From the NCBI RefSeq assembly GCF_018403265.1, contig NZ_BOSI01000010.1, positions 1 through 64,000 on the forward strand: a DNA stretch of 64,000 nucleotides, written 5' to 3'. Position numbers and translations under genes: made by a program. The notes below the pieces were generated by a model. It was not told the origin of the DNA and searched no databases. It saw only the letters and a program-made list of their open reading frames with translations. This document shows, piece after piece, positions 38,259-46,835 of the stretch. Within the stretch, counting starts at the first letter, position 1; every line of letters begins with the position of its first letter. Origin of the DNA: Paenibacillus sp. J31TS4. Lineage in GTDB: Bacteria > Bacillota > Bacilli > Paenibacillales > NBRC-103111.

Positions 38259-38819
38259 TCAGCCGTTAAACTTGGCCATCGTCTGCTCGAACGTGTGCGT
38301 GAGCCGGAATTCCATCGCGTCCACTGCCCGCTCCAGCAGCTCGGGCATGCCGCGGAATTCCTCCTTAGAGAACGTGTCCAGTACGTAATTGACAATGGGG
38401 AAGCCGGGGGCCGGGCGCGAGATGCCGAGGCGGATGCGGTCGAACGTCTGAGTGCCCGTATGGCCGATGATCGACTTGATCCCGTTATGACCGCCGGCGC
38501 TGCCCTGGTAGCGGAGCCGCATCTGGCCGAATGCCGTGTCGAGGTCGTCGTACAGAACCGTCATGTCGGCGAGGTCGGCCTTGTAATAGTCAAGGAAGGC
38601 GCGGACGGATTCACCGGACAGATTCATGTAGGTCATCGGCTTCACGAGATAGACCTTTGTGCCTCCGACATTTCCTTCTCCAATCAGCGCTTTGCATTTG
38701 CTTGTCTTGAACGTGATGCCCCACCGCTTCGCGGCGAGGTCGACGGCCATGAAGCCGATATTGTGCCGCGTCTGCGCGTACTGCGTGCCCGGGTTGCCCA
38801 GGCCGACGAACCATTTCAT
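38259..38819 (-). CDS. pth: peptidyl-tRNA hydrolase
   Basis: Recycles peptidyl-tRNA dropped from ribosomes; known as spoVC in B. subtilis. 186 residues from the ATG at 38819, which has AAAGGTGG about 11 nt upstream; the alternative at 38834 would have no spacer. Catalytic His19 in TRHNIGFM, KPMTYMNLSG and LYDDLDTAFGQMRLR, GGHNGIKSI are visible. It lies upstream of fin and is followed by it after about 80 nt. Confidence 0.96.
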   Translation of the reverse strand: MKWFVGLGNPGTQYAQTRHNIGFMAVDLAAKRWGITFKTSKCKALIGEGNVGGTKVYLVKPMTYMNLSGESVRAFLDYYKADLADMTVLYDDLDTAFGQMRLRYQGSAGGHNGIKSIIGHTGTQTFDRIRLGISRPAPGFPIVNYVLDTFSKEEFRGMPELLERAVDAMEFRLTHTFEQTMAKFNG

Positions 38820-38970
38820 CTTGCGCACATCCACCTTTTCGAATTTTTTTGGAGCCGTCCGTGATACATTCCGTTCCCGAACTGTCTACCCTATTGTAAT
38901 GCCCGAGACGCCGCCCGGCAAATCGGGTCGAACGGAACCCCAATCCCTTCAGGAAGGAAAGGAATCCGCC

Positions 38971-39171
38971 GTGTATCAATTCGGAGAACGGCTCGTCGCC
39001 GACAACCATTTCAACGATCACTTGGTCCACGAAGTCCCCGTCCAGATTTATGAAGGAGAGAAGCACAAGGACATCGGCTTCGTGCAGGCCTACACCCGGC
39101 TGTTCGTCCGGGTGAACGATGTGCTGTACAACCGGACCACCTGCATCTTCGTCTCGCGGCCCGGCTATTAA
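38971..39171 (+). CDS. small conserved-looking hypothetical protein (66 residues)
   Basis: I do not recognise this gene. It starts with GTG at 38971 behind AGGAAGGAAAGG and runs to TAA at 39169-39171. The product is charged and soluble, with FGERLVADNHFNDHLVHEVP early and IGFVQAYTRLFVRVNDVLYN late, without membrane segment, cysteine pair or low complexity, and codon use looks natural. It points against the surrounding operons, between pth and ctc. The good RBS and compositional balance make it likely to be real; a role is unknown. Confidence 0.65.
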   Translation: MYQFGERLVADNHFNDHLVHEVPVQIYEGEKHKDIGFVQAYTRLFVRVNDVLYNRTTCIFVSRPGY

Positions 39172-39192
39172 CCGTTAGGCAGCCGCTCGCAA

Positions 39193-39208
39193 CGTTCCAC
39201 GTGAAAAA
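39193..39208. other. parS-like ParB/Spo0J binding site
   Basis: The 16-mer CGTTCCACGTGAAAAA carries the CACGTG core and matches the B. subtilis consensus TGTTNCACGTGAAACA at all but the first and the fifteenth positions. It lies in an intergenic gap near the origin, where parS sites cluster. Three other CACGTG cores in the window have unrelated flanks. The rest of 39172-39490 holds no gene that I can support. Confidence 0.5.
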
Positions 39209-39490
39209 CCGACGCCGTCCGCCAGAAAGCGTCGTTTTGCGCGGACCGGCGTGTCGGACGAAAGCGAAAGGATCCCCGAAGCGTCCTCTGGCCTCCCGGG
39301 ATTCTTGCCCTCACTGGCGGACCCACCCTCCTGCGAGCCTTGCTTGCGCCGCTCGTTCTCGCGGGGCTCCGCGTGCGTCCCCACGTGTCAGCATCTTCCG
39401 AGCGGTCTCTTCGCTGCTGCATCGTTACAGATCGTCTCTTCGTGTCCGCGTCTCACAGACTCTCCCGCCGCCTCACTCCCCTAGCACAAG

Positions 39491-39521
39491 AAAAGGCTGT
39501 TCCCACCGGGAACAGCCTTTT
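39491..39521 (-). terminator. intrinsic terminator after ctc
   Basis: Fourteen-base perfect stem AAAAGGCTGTTCCC/GGGAACAGCCTTTT with a 3-nt loop; T-rich on both sides, so it may work in both directions. It lies 36 nt past the ctc stop. Confidence 0.93.
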
Positions 39522-39556
39522 CTCTCCTGCCTGCGCCAAGCGGCGGGCAGCCTTCT

Positions 39557-40171
39557 CTATTCGGTCGCCTCTTCTTCCGCCTTGGGCTCGTCCGCCTCGG
39601 CAGCCTCTTCGGCCTCGTCGTTCTTCTGAGGGGCGAGGATGGAAGCGAGGACATCGTTCTCATCGGTCAGAAGCTCGACGCCTTCCGGCAGCTGGATGCC
39701 CGAGACGAGGACGCTCTCACCCACCTCGAGGTTCGAGACGTCGATGGACAGCGCCGACGGCAGCTTGTCCGGTAGACACTTCACTTCCACCTCGTGGGCC
39801 TGCACCTGCAGGATGCCGCCTTCCTTGACGCCTTTGGGTTCGCCTGTCAGCTCTACCGGCACCATCGACTTGACCGGCTGGTCCATCGAGATCTGATGAA
39901 AGTCAATATGCAGGTACTCCCCGCTGAGGGGGTGGCGCTGAATGTCCTGAATCATGACCGGTTGGGTGCCCCCTGTGGGCAGCGACAGCTGGATCACACC
40001 ATGAGCGGATTGCTTGAACAGCTCCGCCAATTGTTTCTTGCTTACGGCAACGGAAGCGGAGCCTACGGATTTTCCGTATACGCTGCCGGGGATATACCCC
40101 TTGTCGCGCAATTGCTTGCGTTCCGATTTCGTCAACCGATTCCGTTCTTCGACCTGCAAAGTAGCCGTCAT
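39557..40171 (-). CDS. ctc: 50S ribosomal protein L25 / general stress protein Ctc
   Basis: Binds 5S rRNA. The 204-residue product has the N-terminal L25 domain (about 1-95: RNRLTKSERKQLRDKGYIPG, HIDFHQIS), a C-terminal TL5 beta domain and an acidic tail rich in Glu/Ala. ATG 40171 follows GGAGGTG by 9 nt; the GTG four codons earlier is inside that RBS. In B. subtilis ctc is under sigma-B; Paenibacillaceae generally lack the full sigma-B system, and I see no sigma-B site. Confidence 0.94.
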   Translation of the reverse strand: MTATLQVEERNRLTKSERKQLRDKGYIPGSVYGKSVGSASVAVSKKQLAELFKQSAHGVIQLSLPTGGTQPVMIQDIQRHPLSGEYLHIDFHQISMDQPVKSMVPVELTGEPKGVKEGGILQVQAHEVEVKCLPDKLPSALSIDVSNLEVGESVLVSGIQLPEGVELLTDENDVLASILAPQKNDEAEEAAEADEPKAEEEATE

Positions 40172-40277
40172 GCTTACTAGCACCTCCGAGAAATGGTTGA
40201 TAGTGGCCTATCCATCACTTTACCCATCCCGCAAAGGTTTGAAACAAATATTTTCGGAGATCGTCCCGCCCCCCGGA

Positions 40278-41225
40278 TTATTCGAACAGGCTGCTGATCG
40301 ACTGGTCCTCGTGGACGCGCACGATTGCATTGCCGAGCAGCGGCGCCACCGACAGCACCTTGATCTTGGGTGACGGCTCCGGATGGCGGATCGGAATAGT
40401 ATTCGTTACAACCAGCTCACAGAGCGGCGAGTCGTCGATCCGCTTCATGGCCGGCCCCGACAATACGGCGTGGGTGCCGCAGGCATATACCTCACGGGCG
40501 CCATACTCCTTGAGCGCGTGAGCTGCGAGCGACAGCGTCCCCGCCGTGTCAATGATATCGTCGATCAGAATCGCCGTCTTCCCGCGGATGTTCCCGATGA
40601 TGTTCATCACTTCGCTCACGTTCGGCTCCGGCCGCCGCTTGTCGATAATCGCGAGCGGGGCGCGCAGGTAATCGGCGAGCCTTCTGGCGCGGACCACCCC
40701 GCCGTGGTCCGGCGAAACGACGACGACGTCGGGCAAATTCTTGTCGCGGTAGTATTGGCCGAGCGTCGGAACGCCGAGGAGATGATCGACCGGGATGTCG
40801 AAGAAGCCCTGGATCTGCATCGCATGCAAGTCCATCGTAATGACCCGGGTTGCCCCGGCCTTCTCGATGAGATTGGCGACCAGCTTGGCGGTGATCGGAT
40901 CGCGGGATGTCGCCTTGCGGTCCTGCCGCGCATAGCCGTAGTAAGGAATGACGACGTTGATGCTCTTGGCCGATGCACGCTTGAGCGCGTCGGTCATGAC
41001 GAGCACCTCCATCAGGTGGTCGTTCACTGGGCTGCTCGTGGATTGGATAAGGAATACGTTGGATCCGCGCACGCTCTCCCTGAGACGGATCTGGATTTCG
41101 CCGTCGCTGAAGCGGATGACCTCTGCGTCACCAAGCGGGACGTCGATATGATTTGCGATTTCCTTGGCCAGCTCCGGATTTGAGTTGCAAGTAAACACCT
41201 TCAGTTTCGGGTCCCCGTACGGCAC
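40278..41225 (-). CDS. prs: ribose-phosphate pyrophosphokinase (PRPP synthase)
   Basis: Makes PRPP from ribose-5-phosphate and ATP. 315 residues. ATP-binding [20 protein letters not shown], flexible-loop and ribose-phosphate signature [13 protein letters not shown] are present. PRPP feeds products of hpt, nadC, folate and purine genes in this window, and PurR senses it. It is the second gene of glmU-prs, 30 nt after glmU. Confidence 0.97.
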   Translation of the reverse strand: MPYGDPKLKVFTCNSNPELAKEIANHIDVPLGDAEVIRFSDGEIQIRLRESVRGSNVFLIQSTSSPVNDHLMEVLVMTDALKRASAKSINVVIPYYGYARQDRKATSRDPITAKLVANLIEKAGATRVITMDLHAMQIQGFFDIPVDHLLGVPTLGQYYRDKNLPDVVVVSPDHGGVVRARRLADYLRAPLAIIDKRRPEPNVSEVMNIIGNIRGKTAILIDDIIDTAGTLSLAAHALKEYGAREVYACGTHAVLSGPAMKRIDDSPLCELVVTNTIPIRHPEPSPKIKVLSVAPLLGNAIVRVHEDQSISSLFE

Positions 41226-41256
41226 AGTCCTACCCCCTTATCGTATAGTTCCTACG

Positions 41257-42651
41257 TCAGTTTTCCTTCTTGCTGCGCTTTTGAATCTTCGCACGCAAAA
41301 CATTCGCATAGCCCGGCTTGGTCGTCTGCCGCTCGCGGGCGATCGCCATGTCGCCCTCGCCTACCGGATCGGTGATCGTCGAGCCTGCGACGACATAGGC
41401 GCCGTCGCCGATCTTCACCGGAGCGATGAGGTTCACGTTGCTGCCGATGAACGCGCCGTTGCCGACCTCCGTCCGATGCTTGACGAAGCCGTCGTAATTG
41501 ACCGTAATGGCGCCGCAGCCGACGTTGACGTCCTTGCCGACGACGGCGTCTCCCACGTAGCTAAGGTGCGACACCTTGGTGCCGTCGCCGAGCTTGGCGT
41601 TCTTGATCTCGACGAAATCGCCGACCTTCACGTTCTCGCCCGTCTCGGCCCCCGGCCGCATGTAAGCGAACGGTCCCACACTCGTGCCGCTGCCAACAAC
41701 CGCTTCCTCAAGCACCGACTGCCGGACAACGACGCGGTCGCCGATCCTCGTATCGGTCAGCTCCGTATACGGCCCGATGACGCAGTCCGAGCCGATGACC
41801 GTCGCGCCCTTCAGCACGCTGCCGGGCAGCAGCGTCGTGTCGGCCCCTATCTGCACATCCTTCTCGACGTAGGTCGAGGACGGATCCTGAATCGTCACGC
41901 CGCTTCTCATCAGCTCCAACAGCTTGCGCTGGTTCATGAGCCGCTCCGCCTCAGCCAAGAGCACACGGTCGTTGATGCCGACCGCCTCGTCCGGATCGGG
42001 CGTGCAATAGCCGACGATCGTCTCTCCCTCCGCCTTCAGAATGCCGAAGACATCGGTGAGATAGTATTCGTTCTGGACGTTGTGATTCGTGACCTTGGCA
42101 AGTGCCTCGAACAGCTTCCGGTTGTCAAACACATAGGTGCCCGCGTTGATCTCCCGGATGCGCCGCTGCTCCTCGGAGCAGTCCTTCTGCTCGACGATGC
42201 CCGTGACAAAGCCATCCGCATCCCGGATTACGCGTCCGTAACCGTGCGGATCGTCCATGACTGCCGTCATGATGGTTGCCGCCGCGCCATGCTCCCGGTG
42301 CATCTCCACCATGCGGCCGAGCGTTTCCTGCGAGATGAGCGGCGTATCGCCGCAGATGACGATGGTTGTCCCTTCCTCGTTCTCCAGCAGCGGTCCCGCC
42401 TGCATGACTGCATGGCCGGTGCCGAGCTGTTCTTCCTGGAGGACGCATTCCGCCCTGTCCCCAATATAAGCTTGTATGTCTTCCGCTCCATGTCCGACGA
42501 TGGCGACGTTGCGGGTAGCGTTCATCTGCTCCAGCAGATCGAGGACGTGGCCGACCATTGGCTTGCCTCCGACCGGATGGAGCATTTTATAAAGTTTAGA
42601 TTGCATCCGCTTGCCCATGCCGGCTGCCAATATGATGCTGAAGGTTTGCAA
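41257..42651 (-). CDS. glmU: bifunctional UDP-GlcNAc pyrophosphorylase / GlcN-1-P acetyltransferase
   Basis: Last two steps of UDP-GlcNAc synthesis for the wall. N-terminal uridylyltransferase (ILAAGMGKRMQSKLYKMLHP, GDTPLI) and C-terminal left-handed beta-helix acetyltransferase of hexapeptide repeats (VVGSGTSVGPFAYMRPGA, NYDGFVKHRTEVGNGAFIGS). 464 residues. Operon with prs downstream. Confidence 0.97.
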   Translation of the reverse strand: MQTFSIILAAGMGKRMQSKLYKMLHPVGGKPMVGHVLDLLEQMNATRNVAIVGHGAEDIQAYIGDRAECVLQEEQLGTGHAVMQAGPLLENEEGTTIVICGDTPLISQETLGRMVEMHREHGAAATIMTAVMDDPHGYGRVIRDADGFVTGIVEQKDCSEEQRRIREINAGTYVFDNRKLFEALAKVTNHNVQNEYYLTDVFGILKAEGETIVGYCTPDPDEAVGINDRVLLAEAERLMNQRKLLELMRSGVTIQDPSSTYVEKDVQIGADTTLLPGSVLKGATVIGSDCVIGPYTELTDTRIGDRVVVRQSVLEEAVVGSGTSVGPFAYMRPGAETGENVKVGDFVEIKNAKLGDGTKVSHLSYVGDAVVGKDVNVGCGAITVNYDGFVKHRTEVGNGAFIGSNVNLIAPVKIGDGAYVVAGSTITDPVGEGDMAIARERQTTKPGYANVLRAKIQKRSKKEN

Positions 42652-42702
42652 ATCGGATCATCTCCATTTTCAATGTCTTTCTAGACTATAGCTTAATCCC
42701 AA

Positions 42703-42733
42703 TAAAAAGAAAAGAGAGCCCCATTGGGGCTCT
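42703..42733 (-). terminator. intrinsic terminator after spoVG
   Basis: Stem AGAGCCCC/GGGGCTCT (42715-42722 with 42726-42733), 3-nt loop, then TTTTCTTTTT on the minus strand, 18 nt past the spoVG stop. Confidence 0.92.
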
Positions 42734-42750
42734 CCGGGGTTCGTATGTAC

Positions 42751-43038
<288 letters not shown>

Positions 43039-43046
43039 TCAGTTCA

Positions 43047-43128
43047 CCACCTTTTATCATCAAAAAAGACTTGGTATAGACTTCCACATTATGAGAAGAA
43101 ATCCTTCTTACGTTTGATGAAAAAGTGG
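43047..43128 (-). repeat. long-range complementary arms around the spoVG promoter
   Basis: GATGATAAAAGGTGG (RBS side, 43047-43061) pairs with CCACTTTTTCATC (43116-43128): 13 base pairs interrupted by two single-base bulges. The 54-nt loop contains the sigma-H promoter. Confidence 0.65.
43081..43105 (-). promoter_or_regulatory. sigma-H promoter of spoVG
   Basis: Minus strand AGGATTT (43099-43105), 13 bases, GGAAG (43081-43085). The B. subtilis spoVG promoter has AGGATTT and GGAAT at the same distance, so both elements and spacing are conserved. Expected start of transcription near 43073. Confidence 0.8.
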
Positions 43129-43159
43129 CTTTTTTAAAAATATTTTCCAGACGCTGGAG

Positions 43160-43546
43160 TTATTCGACACCAATCGCTGCGGTCAGTTCTATTTCGACAA
43201 GAACGTCCTTGGGCAGCCGGGCTACCTCAACGGTCGACCGGGCCGGCTTGTGGTTGCCGAAGTAGGATCCGTAGATTTCGTTCACCTCGGCGAACTGGTT
43301 CATGTCCTTCAGGAATACCGTTGCTTTGAGAACGCTGGACAAGTTCGTCCCCGCCGCCTCCAGCACGGCCTGCAGGTTCTGGAACACTTGATGCGTCTGC
43401 TCCTTGATGCCGCCGGCCACGATCTGGCCGTCTACGCCGAGTGGAATTTGACCGGATGTAAATAGAACGTTGCCGAAGCGAACCGCTTGGGAATACGGTC
43501 CGATGGCGGCTGGTGCTTTGTCGGTTGCAATTTGTACGGGTTTCAT
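43160..43546 (-). CDS. ridA: RidA-family enamine/imine deaminase (YabJ)
   Basis: 128 residues. Hydrolyses reactive enamines such as 2-aminoacrylate. Marks: [25 protein letters not shown], and catalytic-region [21 protein letters not shown]. subtilis YabJ is linked to purine control with PurR. The ATG overlaps the purR stop (ATGA type), so purR-ridA are coupled. A weak hairpin (TCCAG/CTGGA, 43147-43159) follows the stop. Confidence 0.95.
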   Translation of the reverse strand: MKPVQIATDKAPAAIGPYSQAVRFGNVLFTSGQIPLGVDGQIVAGGIKEQTHQVFQNLQAVLEAAGTNLSSVLKATVFLKDMNQFAEVNEIYGSYFGNHKPARSTVEVARLPKDVLVEIELTAAIGVE

Positions 43547-44385
43547 AACGTTCGATTCCCTTCCTCTTCGTCAAAGTAGTTGCCCGGCGCCACGGTCAGC
43601 TGCCGGGTCTTGAAATCAACGCCCGACAAGCGGGCAAGGGAGATATAGTCATCGACGAGATGTTCCTCCACTTCGCCCGACTCCACGAGCACGCCGACGC
43701 CGACGACGGACGCCTTGAACTCCTGCAGCAGATCCATCATGCCCTTCACCGTGCCGCCCGCTCGCATGAAATCGTCGATGATGAGCACGCGAGACTGTTC
43801 CTTGAGTGCCCGGCGGGCGAGAGACATCGTCTGGATCCGCTTGCTCGATCCCGAAACGTAATTAATGCTGACGACGGAGCCTTCCGTCACGCGGTTGTCC
43901 CGCCGGACGATGACGACCGGCAGATTGAGATAGGCCGCCGTCGCGTAGGCGAGCGGAATGCCCTTCGTCTCGACCGTCATCACGACGTCGATCTCCTGCC
44001 CGCCGAAGGCCGAGGCGAACATCTTGCCGACCTCGTTCGTCAGCGACGGATACGACAGCAGGTCCGACATGTACAGGTACTCGCCGGGCAGAATGCGCTC
44101 CGGCTGCTCGAGCTGCCCGCACAGGCGGCGGATGAACGCGAGCGAAGCGCTCTTTGGCTGCCGCGGGATATACTTGACGCCGCCGGCCGCGCCGGCTAGC
44201 GTCAAGAGCTCTCCGATTCCCTCCGATTCGAACACTTCCTTGATGATGGCCAGATCCTCGCTGATGGACGACTTGGCAGACTGGTAACGCTCCGCGAACG
44301 TGGTCAGCGGGATCAGCGTATGGGGACGCTCCAGCAGGTACTGCGTCATCTCAACCAGCCGGGCGCTTCGCTTCAATTTTTTCAT
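43543..44385 (-). CDS. purR: purine operon repressor PurR
   Basis: 280 residues. N-terminal winged helix ([20 protein letters not shown]) and C-terminal phosphoribosyltransferase-like domain with PRPP loop [17 protein letters not shown] lowers its DNA affinity, so low PRPP (for example in stringent response) represses purine genes. The paired PurBox in front of the gene suggests autoregulation. Confidence 0.96.
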   Translation of the reverse strand: MKKLKRSARLVEMTQYLLERPHTLIPLTTFAERYQSAKSSISEDLAIIKEVFESEGIGELLTLAGAAGGVKYIPRQPKSASLAFIRRLCGQLEQPERILPGEYLYMSDLLSYPSLTNEVGKMFASAFGGQEIDVVMTVETKGIPLAYATAAYLNLPVVIVRRDNRVTEGSVVSINYVSGSSKRIQTMSLARRALKEQSRVLIIDDFMRAGGTVKGMMDLLQEFKASVVGVGVLVESGEVEEHLVDDYISLARLSGVDFKTRQLTVAPGNYFDEEEGNRTL

Positions 44386-44424
44386 CGCTCACTCTGCTCC
44401 TTCTAAGAAACCGGTTTCCCTCGC

Positions 44425-44476
44425 AAAACCCGAATAATATAGTATCAATATACCATTTTTATACGGGTTTATACAA
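44425..44476 (-). promoter_or_regulatory. PurBox pair overlapping the purR promoter
   Basis: Plus strand AAAACCCGAATAAT (44425-44438) and, inverted, a TAAACCCGTATAAA box (about 44457-44470). The CGAA-type cores are 27 nt apart, as in Bacillus PurBox pairs (14-bp boxes, 16-17 nt gap). A minus-strand promoter TTGTAT-18-TATATT (44471-44476, 44447-44452) lies in the same span. Confidence 0.65.
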
Positions 44477-44496
44477 TGTGCCGGGCAAAGTTGGCG

Positions 44497-45351
44497 TTAC
44501 GTGAGCATCCGCACGGCATAGACTTCCTTGCAAAATCCTCTAAGCCCGTTGTAAATCCGAATCGCCTTGGCCTCCTTCTCGACCAGTCCGAACACGGTCG
44601 GGCCGCTGCCCGACATAAGAACGCCTTCCGTCCCGAGCTTCTCCATGCACATCTTCAGCTGGCGCACTTCGGGATAGAGATTCAGCGTAATGTCCTCCAG
44701 CACGTTGCCGAGCGAGCCGCACACCCGTTCAAAATCCTTCGTGCGTATCGCTTCGATCATGTCGGGCACCGAGGGGTGCCTCGCGATCCGGTCAGCCCTC
44801 AGCTTGCCGTAGACTTCGGACGTCGAGACATTGAGAGGAGGCTTGGCCAGAATGACCCAACAGGAAGGAGGCGACGGGATGGCCTCCAGCTTCTCCCCGC
44901 GCCCCCGGGCCACCGCCGTCCCGCCCGTCACGCAAAACGGGACGTCCGAACCGAGCTCCGCTCCGAGCGCCATGAGCTCGTCCTCCGGGATGTCCAGCTT
45001 CCATAGCCGGTTCAGCCCGCGCAGCGTGGCCGCCGCATCGCTGCTTCCGCCGGCAAGACCTGCCGCGACGGGAATTTTCTTGTCAAGGTGAATATATACG
45101 CCCTTGCGCACATCGTAACGGTCCTTAATCAGCCGGGCCGCCTGGAAGGCAAGGTTCTTCTCGTCGAGAGGGATATAGCCGGCCTGACTCGAGATGATAA
45201 TCGTGTCGCGGTTCAGCTCCTGCATCTCCAGCCTGTCGGCGAGATCAACCATCGTCATGACCATCTCCACCTCGTGATAGCCGTCTTCCCGCTTGCGCAG
45301 AACGTCGAGCGATAGATTGATTTTGGCCGGAGCTTTCTCGAACACCTTCAT
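44497..45351 (-). CDS. ispE: 4-diphosphocytidyl-2-C-methyl-D-erythritol kinase
   Basis: ATP-dependent kinase of the MEP isoprenoid pathway, GHMP superfamily. 284 residues from the ATG at 45351 (AGTAGGTGA upstream); a longer frame to 45420 adds an unmatched N-terminus. Marks: [18 protein letters not shown] loop [15 protein letters not shown] and C-terminal [12 protein letters not shown]. subtilis has it in the same place between sspF and purR. Confidence 0.95.
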   Translation of the reverse strand: MKVFEKAPAKINLSLDVLRKREDGYHEVEMVMTMVDLADRLEMQELNRDTIIISSQAGYIPLDEKNLAFQAARLIKDRYDVRKGVYIHLDKKIPVAAGLAGGSSDAAATLRGLNRLWKLDIPEDELMALGAELGSDVPFCVTGGTAVARGRGEKLEAIPSPPSCWVILAKPPLNVSTSEVYGKLRADRIARHPSVPDMIEAIRTKDFERVCGSLGNVLEDITLNLYPEVRQLKMCMEKLGTEGVLMSGSGPTVFGLVEKEAKAIRIYNGLRGFCKEVYAVRMLT

Positions 45352-45430
45352 GGCTTCACCTACTTTACCTAGTGCCTTACTTGCTGCCGCTTTCCCGCTC
45401 GGGAACAGGGAGCCTTTCACAACTTAGCCT

Positions 45431-45439
45431 ATTATAACA
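45431..45439 (-). promoter_or_regulatory. extended -10 promoter of ispE
   Basis: Minus strand TGTTATAAT (TATAAT at 45431-45436 with the TGn extension), about 80 nt before the ispE ATG. The -35 region is poor. The interval 45440-45766 is GC-rich and holds no gene or RNA that I can recognise. Confidence 0.5.
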
Positions 45440-45766
45440 AAAGGTAAGTGTAAAGCACACCTGCTCGCGCAGCAAGGGTTCTGCGGGAGCGCTTGAACGG
45501 GAAGGCGAAACCTGGGCGCAGGAGCGGCTGTCTTGCGGCGGGGCGAAGGGTGGGCTTTGTCAGCAGGGTGGGAGCCGAGACGGCTGCTCGCGTCGGGCTT
45601 GATGGGGCCGGAGCGGAGGCGCCTGCTCGCGGTGGAACGGCGGCAATAGCTCCGGCAGAAACGAGGCAGGGGCCGAGACGGAACCTTGCGGCGGAACGGC
45701 GGGTGCGGCGTCTCACGAGGCAGGCAAGCCCCCAGGCTTGCGCCCCGGATTTGCTCGCCCGCTGCA

Positions 45767-45798
45767 CAAAAAAAACCGGACGTGGGGGAACGTCCGGT
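45767..45798 (-). terminator. intrinsic terminator after sspF
   Basis: Stem ACCGGACGT/ACGTCCGGT (45775-45783 with 45790-45798), then TTTTTTTT on the minus strand, about 45 nt past the sspF stop. Confidence 0.92.
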
Positions 45799-45841
45799 CT
45801 GTTGGCACCGGGAGCGGCCCGGATCCGAGGGTTGCCCGCGG

Positions 45842-46030
45842 TTACTGCGGCCGCCGGCTGCCCGCTGCTTGCTCGGCCAGCTGGATGGCGCGTTTGACCA
45901 TGTTGCCGGCGTCCTTGGTCCGGATTCCTCCCCAGCCCTCTTCCTTGACGGTGTCATAGAAGCCGAGGTCCTTGGCCAGCTCGTACTTGAGCTGCTCGGA
46001 CATCACGCCTCCGCGTCTACGGCGACTCAT
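45842..46030 (-). CDS. sspF: alpha/beta-type small acid-soluble spore protein SspF
   Basis: 62 residues. The SASP core [19 protein letters not shown] and the second signature [13 protein letters not shown] bind and protect spore [15 protein letters not shown] lies between them. ATG 46030 has GGGAGG 7-8 nt upstream. Same position as B. subtilis sspF, between veg and ispE. A sigma-G-like -10 (CATACTA) precedes it. Confidence 0.94.
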   Translation of the reverse strand: MSRRRRGGVMSEQLKYELAKDLGFYDTVKEEGWGGIRTKDAGNMVKRAIQLAEQAAGSRRPQ

Positions 46031-46065
46031 GGGTCCATCCTCCCTTCTTGACAGGGTTCAGGCCT

Positions 46066-46072
46066 TAGTATG
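46066..46072 (-). promoter_or_regulatory. candidate sigma-G -10 element of sspF
   Basis: Minus strand CATACTA matches the sigma-G -10 consensus exactly, 36 nt before the ATG. The -35 region falls in the T-run of the veg terminator and does not match TGAATA well. Confidence 0.5.
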
Positions 46073-46084
46073 CCGCCCGCGGGC

Positions 46085-46119
46085 AAAAATAAAAACAGCA
46101 GATCGCGAGGATTTGCTGT
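46085..46119 (-). terminator. terminator after veg
   Basis: Stem ACAGCA/TGCTGT (46095-46100 with 46114-46119), 13-nt loop, then TTTTATTTTT on the minus strand. Confidence 0.75.
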
Positions 46120-46156
46120 CTATATTCTGGAATCGGTTATTTGTATAGCTGCAGTA

Positions 46157-46432
46157 TCAGTGCTGCAGATAAGAGATGCGAAACTGGCCTTCGTCCTGGC
46201 AAACCGTCACTTCCACGGATTCGGTAAGGATGTCGGCATAGCTGTAAGAGACGCGCTTGAACGCATGCTGATCCTGATCAAGCTTGACGATGAAAACAGA
46301 AGGGTAGGTCTCTTCAAGGACACCGGAACGTTCAATCGTTTTACGACGACCACCGTTTGCACGCAACATGATCTTTTGCCCGACATGGGGTTCCAAACTG
46401 CGTTTGATCTCCAATAGCGCATTTTTTGCCAT
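46157..46432 (-). CDS. veg: Veg protein
   Basis: 91 residues, start [20 protein letters not shown], core [20 protein letters not shown] and [20 protein letters not shown]. In B. subtilis Veg promotes biofilm gene expression by opposing SinR. It has two tandem consensus promoters, fitting a very highly transcribed gene. GAGGTGG lies before the ATG. Confidence 0.94.
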   Translation of the reverse strand: MAKNALLEIKRSLEPHVGQKIMLRANGGRRKTIERSGVLEETYPSVFIVKLDQDQHAFKRVSYSYADILTESVEVTVCQDEGQFRISYLQH

Positions 46433-46460
46433 TGTTCGCTACCACCTCTTTCCTTCCCTC

Positions 46461-46489
46461 ATTATACAACATATGACAAGGCTTGTCAA
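46461..46489 (-). promoter_or_regulatory. consensus sigma-A promoter of veg (proximal)
   Basis: Minus strand TTGACA (46484-46489), 17 bases, TATAAT (46461-46466): perfect consensus, about 30 nt before the ATG. Confidence 0.93.
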
Positions 46490-46501
46490 ACAAGATCAAA
46501 T

Positions 46502-46531
46502 ATTATATCAGCCAGAAAGTCCGATTGTCAA
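46502..46531 (-). promoter_or_regulatory. second consensus sigma-A promoter upstream of veg (distal)
   Basis: Minus strand TTGACA (46526-46531), 18 bases, TATAAT (46502-46507). Both hexamers are perfect. The remaining 46535-46618 holds nothing recognised. Confidence 0.85.
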
Positions 46532-46618
46532 CGGGCAATTAAGTGAACCACTGGAAACCTCGGAGCGGCCTGTCCTCTCCCTACGTTTTCCCAATTTGCC
46601 CGCCATTATGTATAGAGC

Positions 46619-46656
46619 CCAAAAAGAAAGAAAAAGCGCCCGCTCGCGCGCACGCT
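46619..46656 (-). terminator. terminator region after yabG
   Basis: Stem AGCGTGCGC/GCGGGCGCT (one mismatch, loop GCGA, 46635-46656) followed on the minus strand by TTTTTCTTTCTTTTT. It lies about 180 nt past the yabG stop; the sequence between has no gene that I recognise. Confidence 0.75.
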
Positions 46657-46835
46657 GTCAAACATTGCGGAATTATGCCGTTATGCCGTCCGTTTCTGGC
46701 CGAATCCAGCCGGAGCGATCCCACCGAACACGGGCAGCGAAAGAAAGGCGGCTTCCGCGCAGCCTTGCACCTGGCAGATCCCTCGCGGATAAGGAAGTCC
46801 CGCATTCGTACACTTTACACGGCCGGGCAAGCTAT

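Noticed and set aside
39168-39422. 84-codon minus-strand frame downstream of ctc
   Set aside because: Very Arg-rich, no RBS, lies beyond the ctc terminator and overlaps the parS-like site.
45493-45897. 134-codon plus-strand frame between ispE and sspF
   Set aside because: Arg/Ala/Gly-rich, no RBS, overlaps sspF antisense; looks like GC-rich non-coding sequence.
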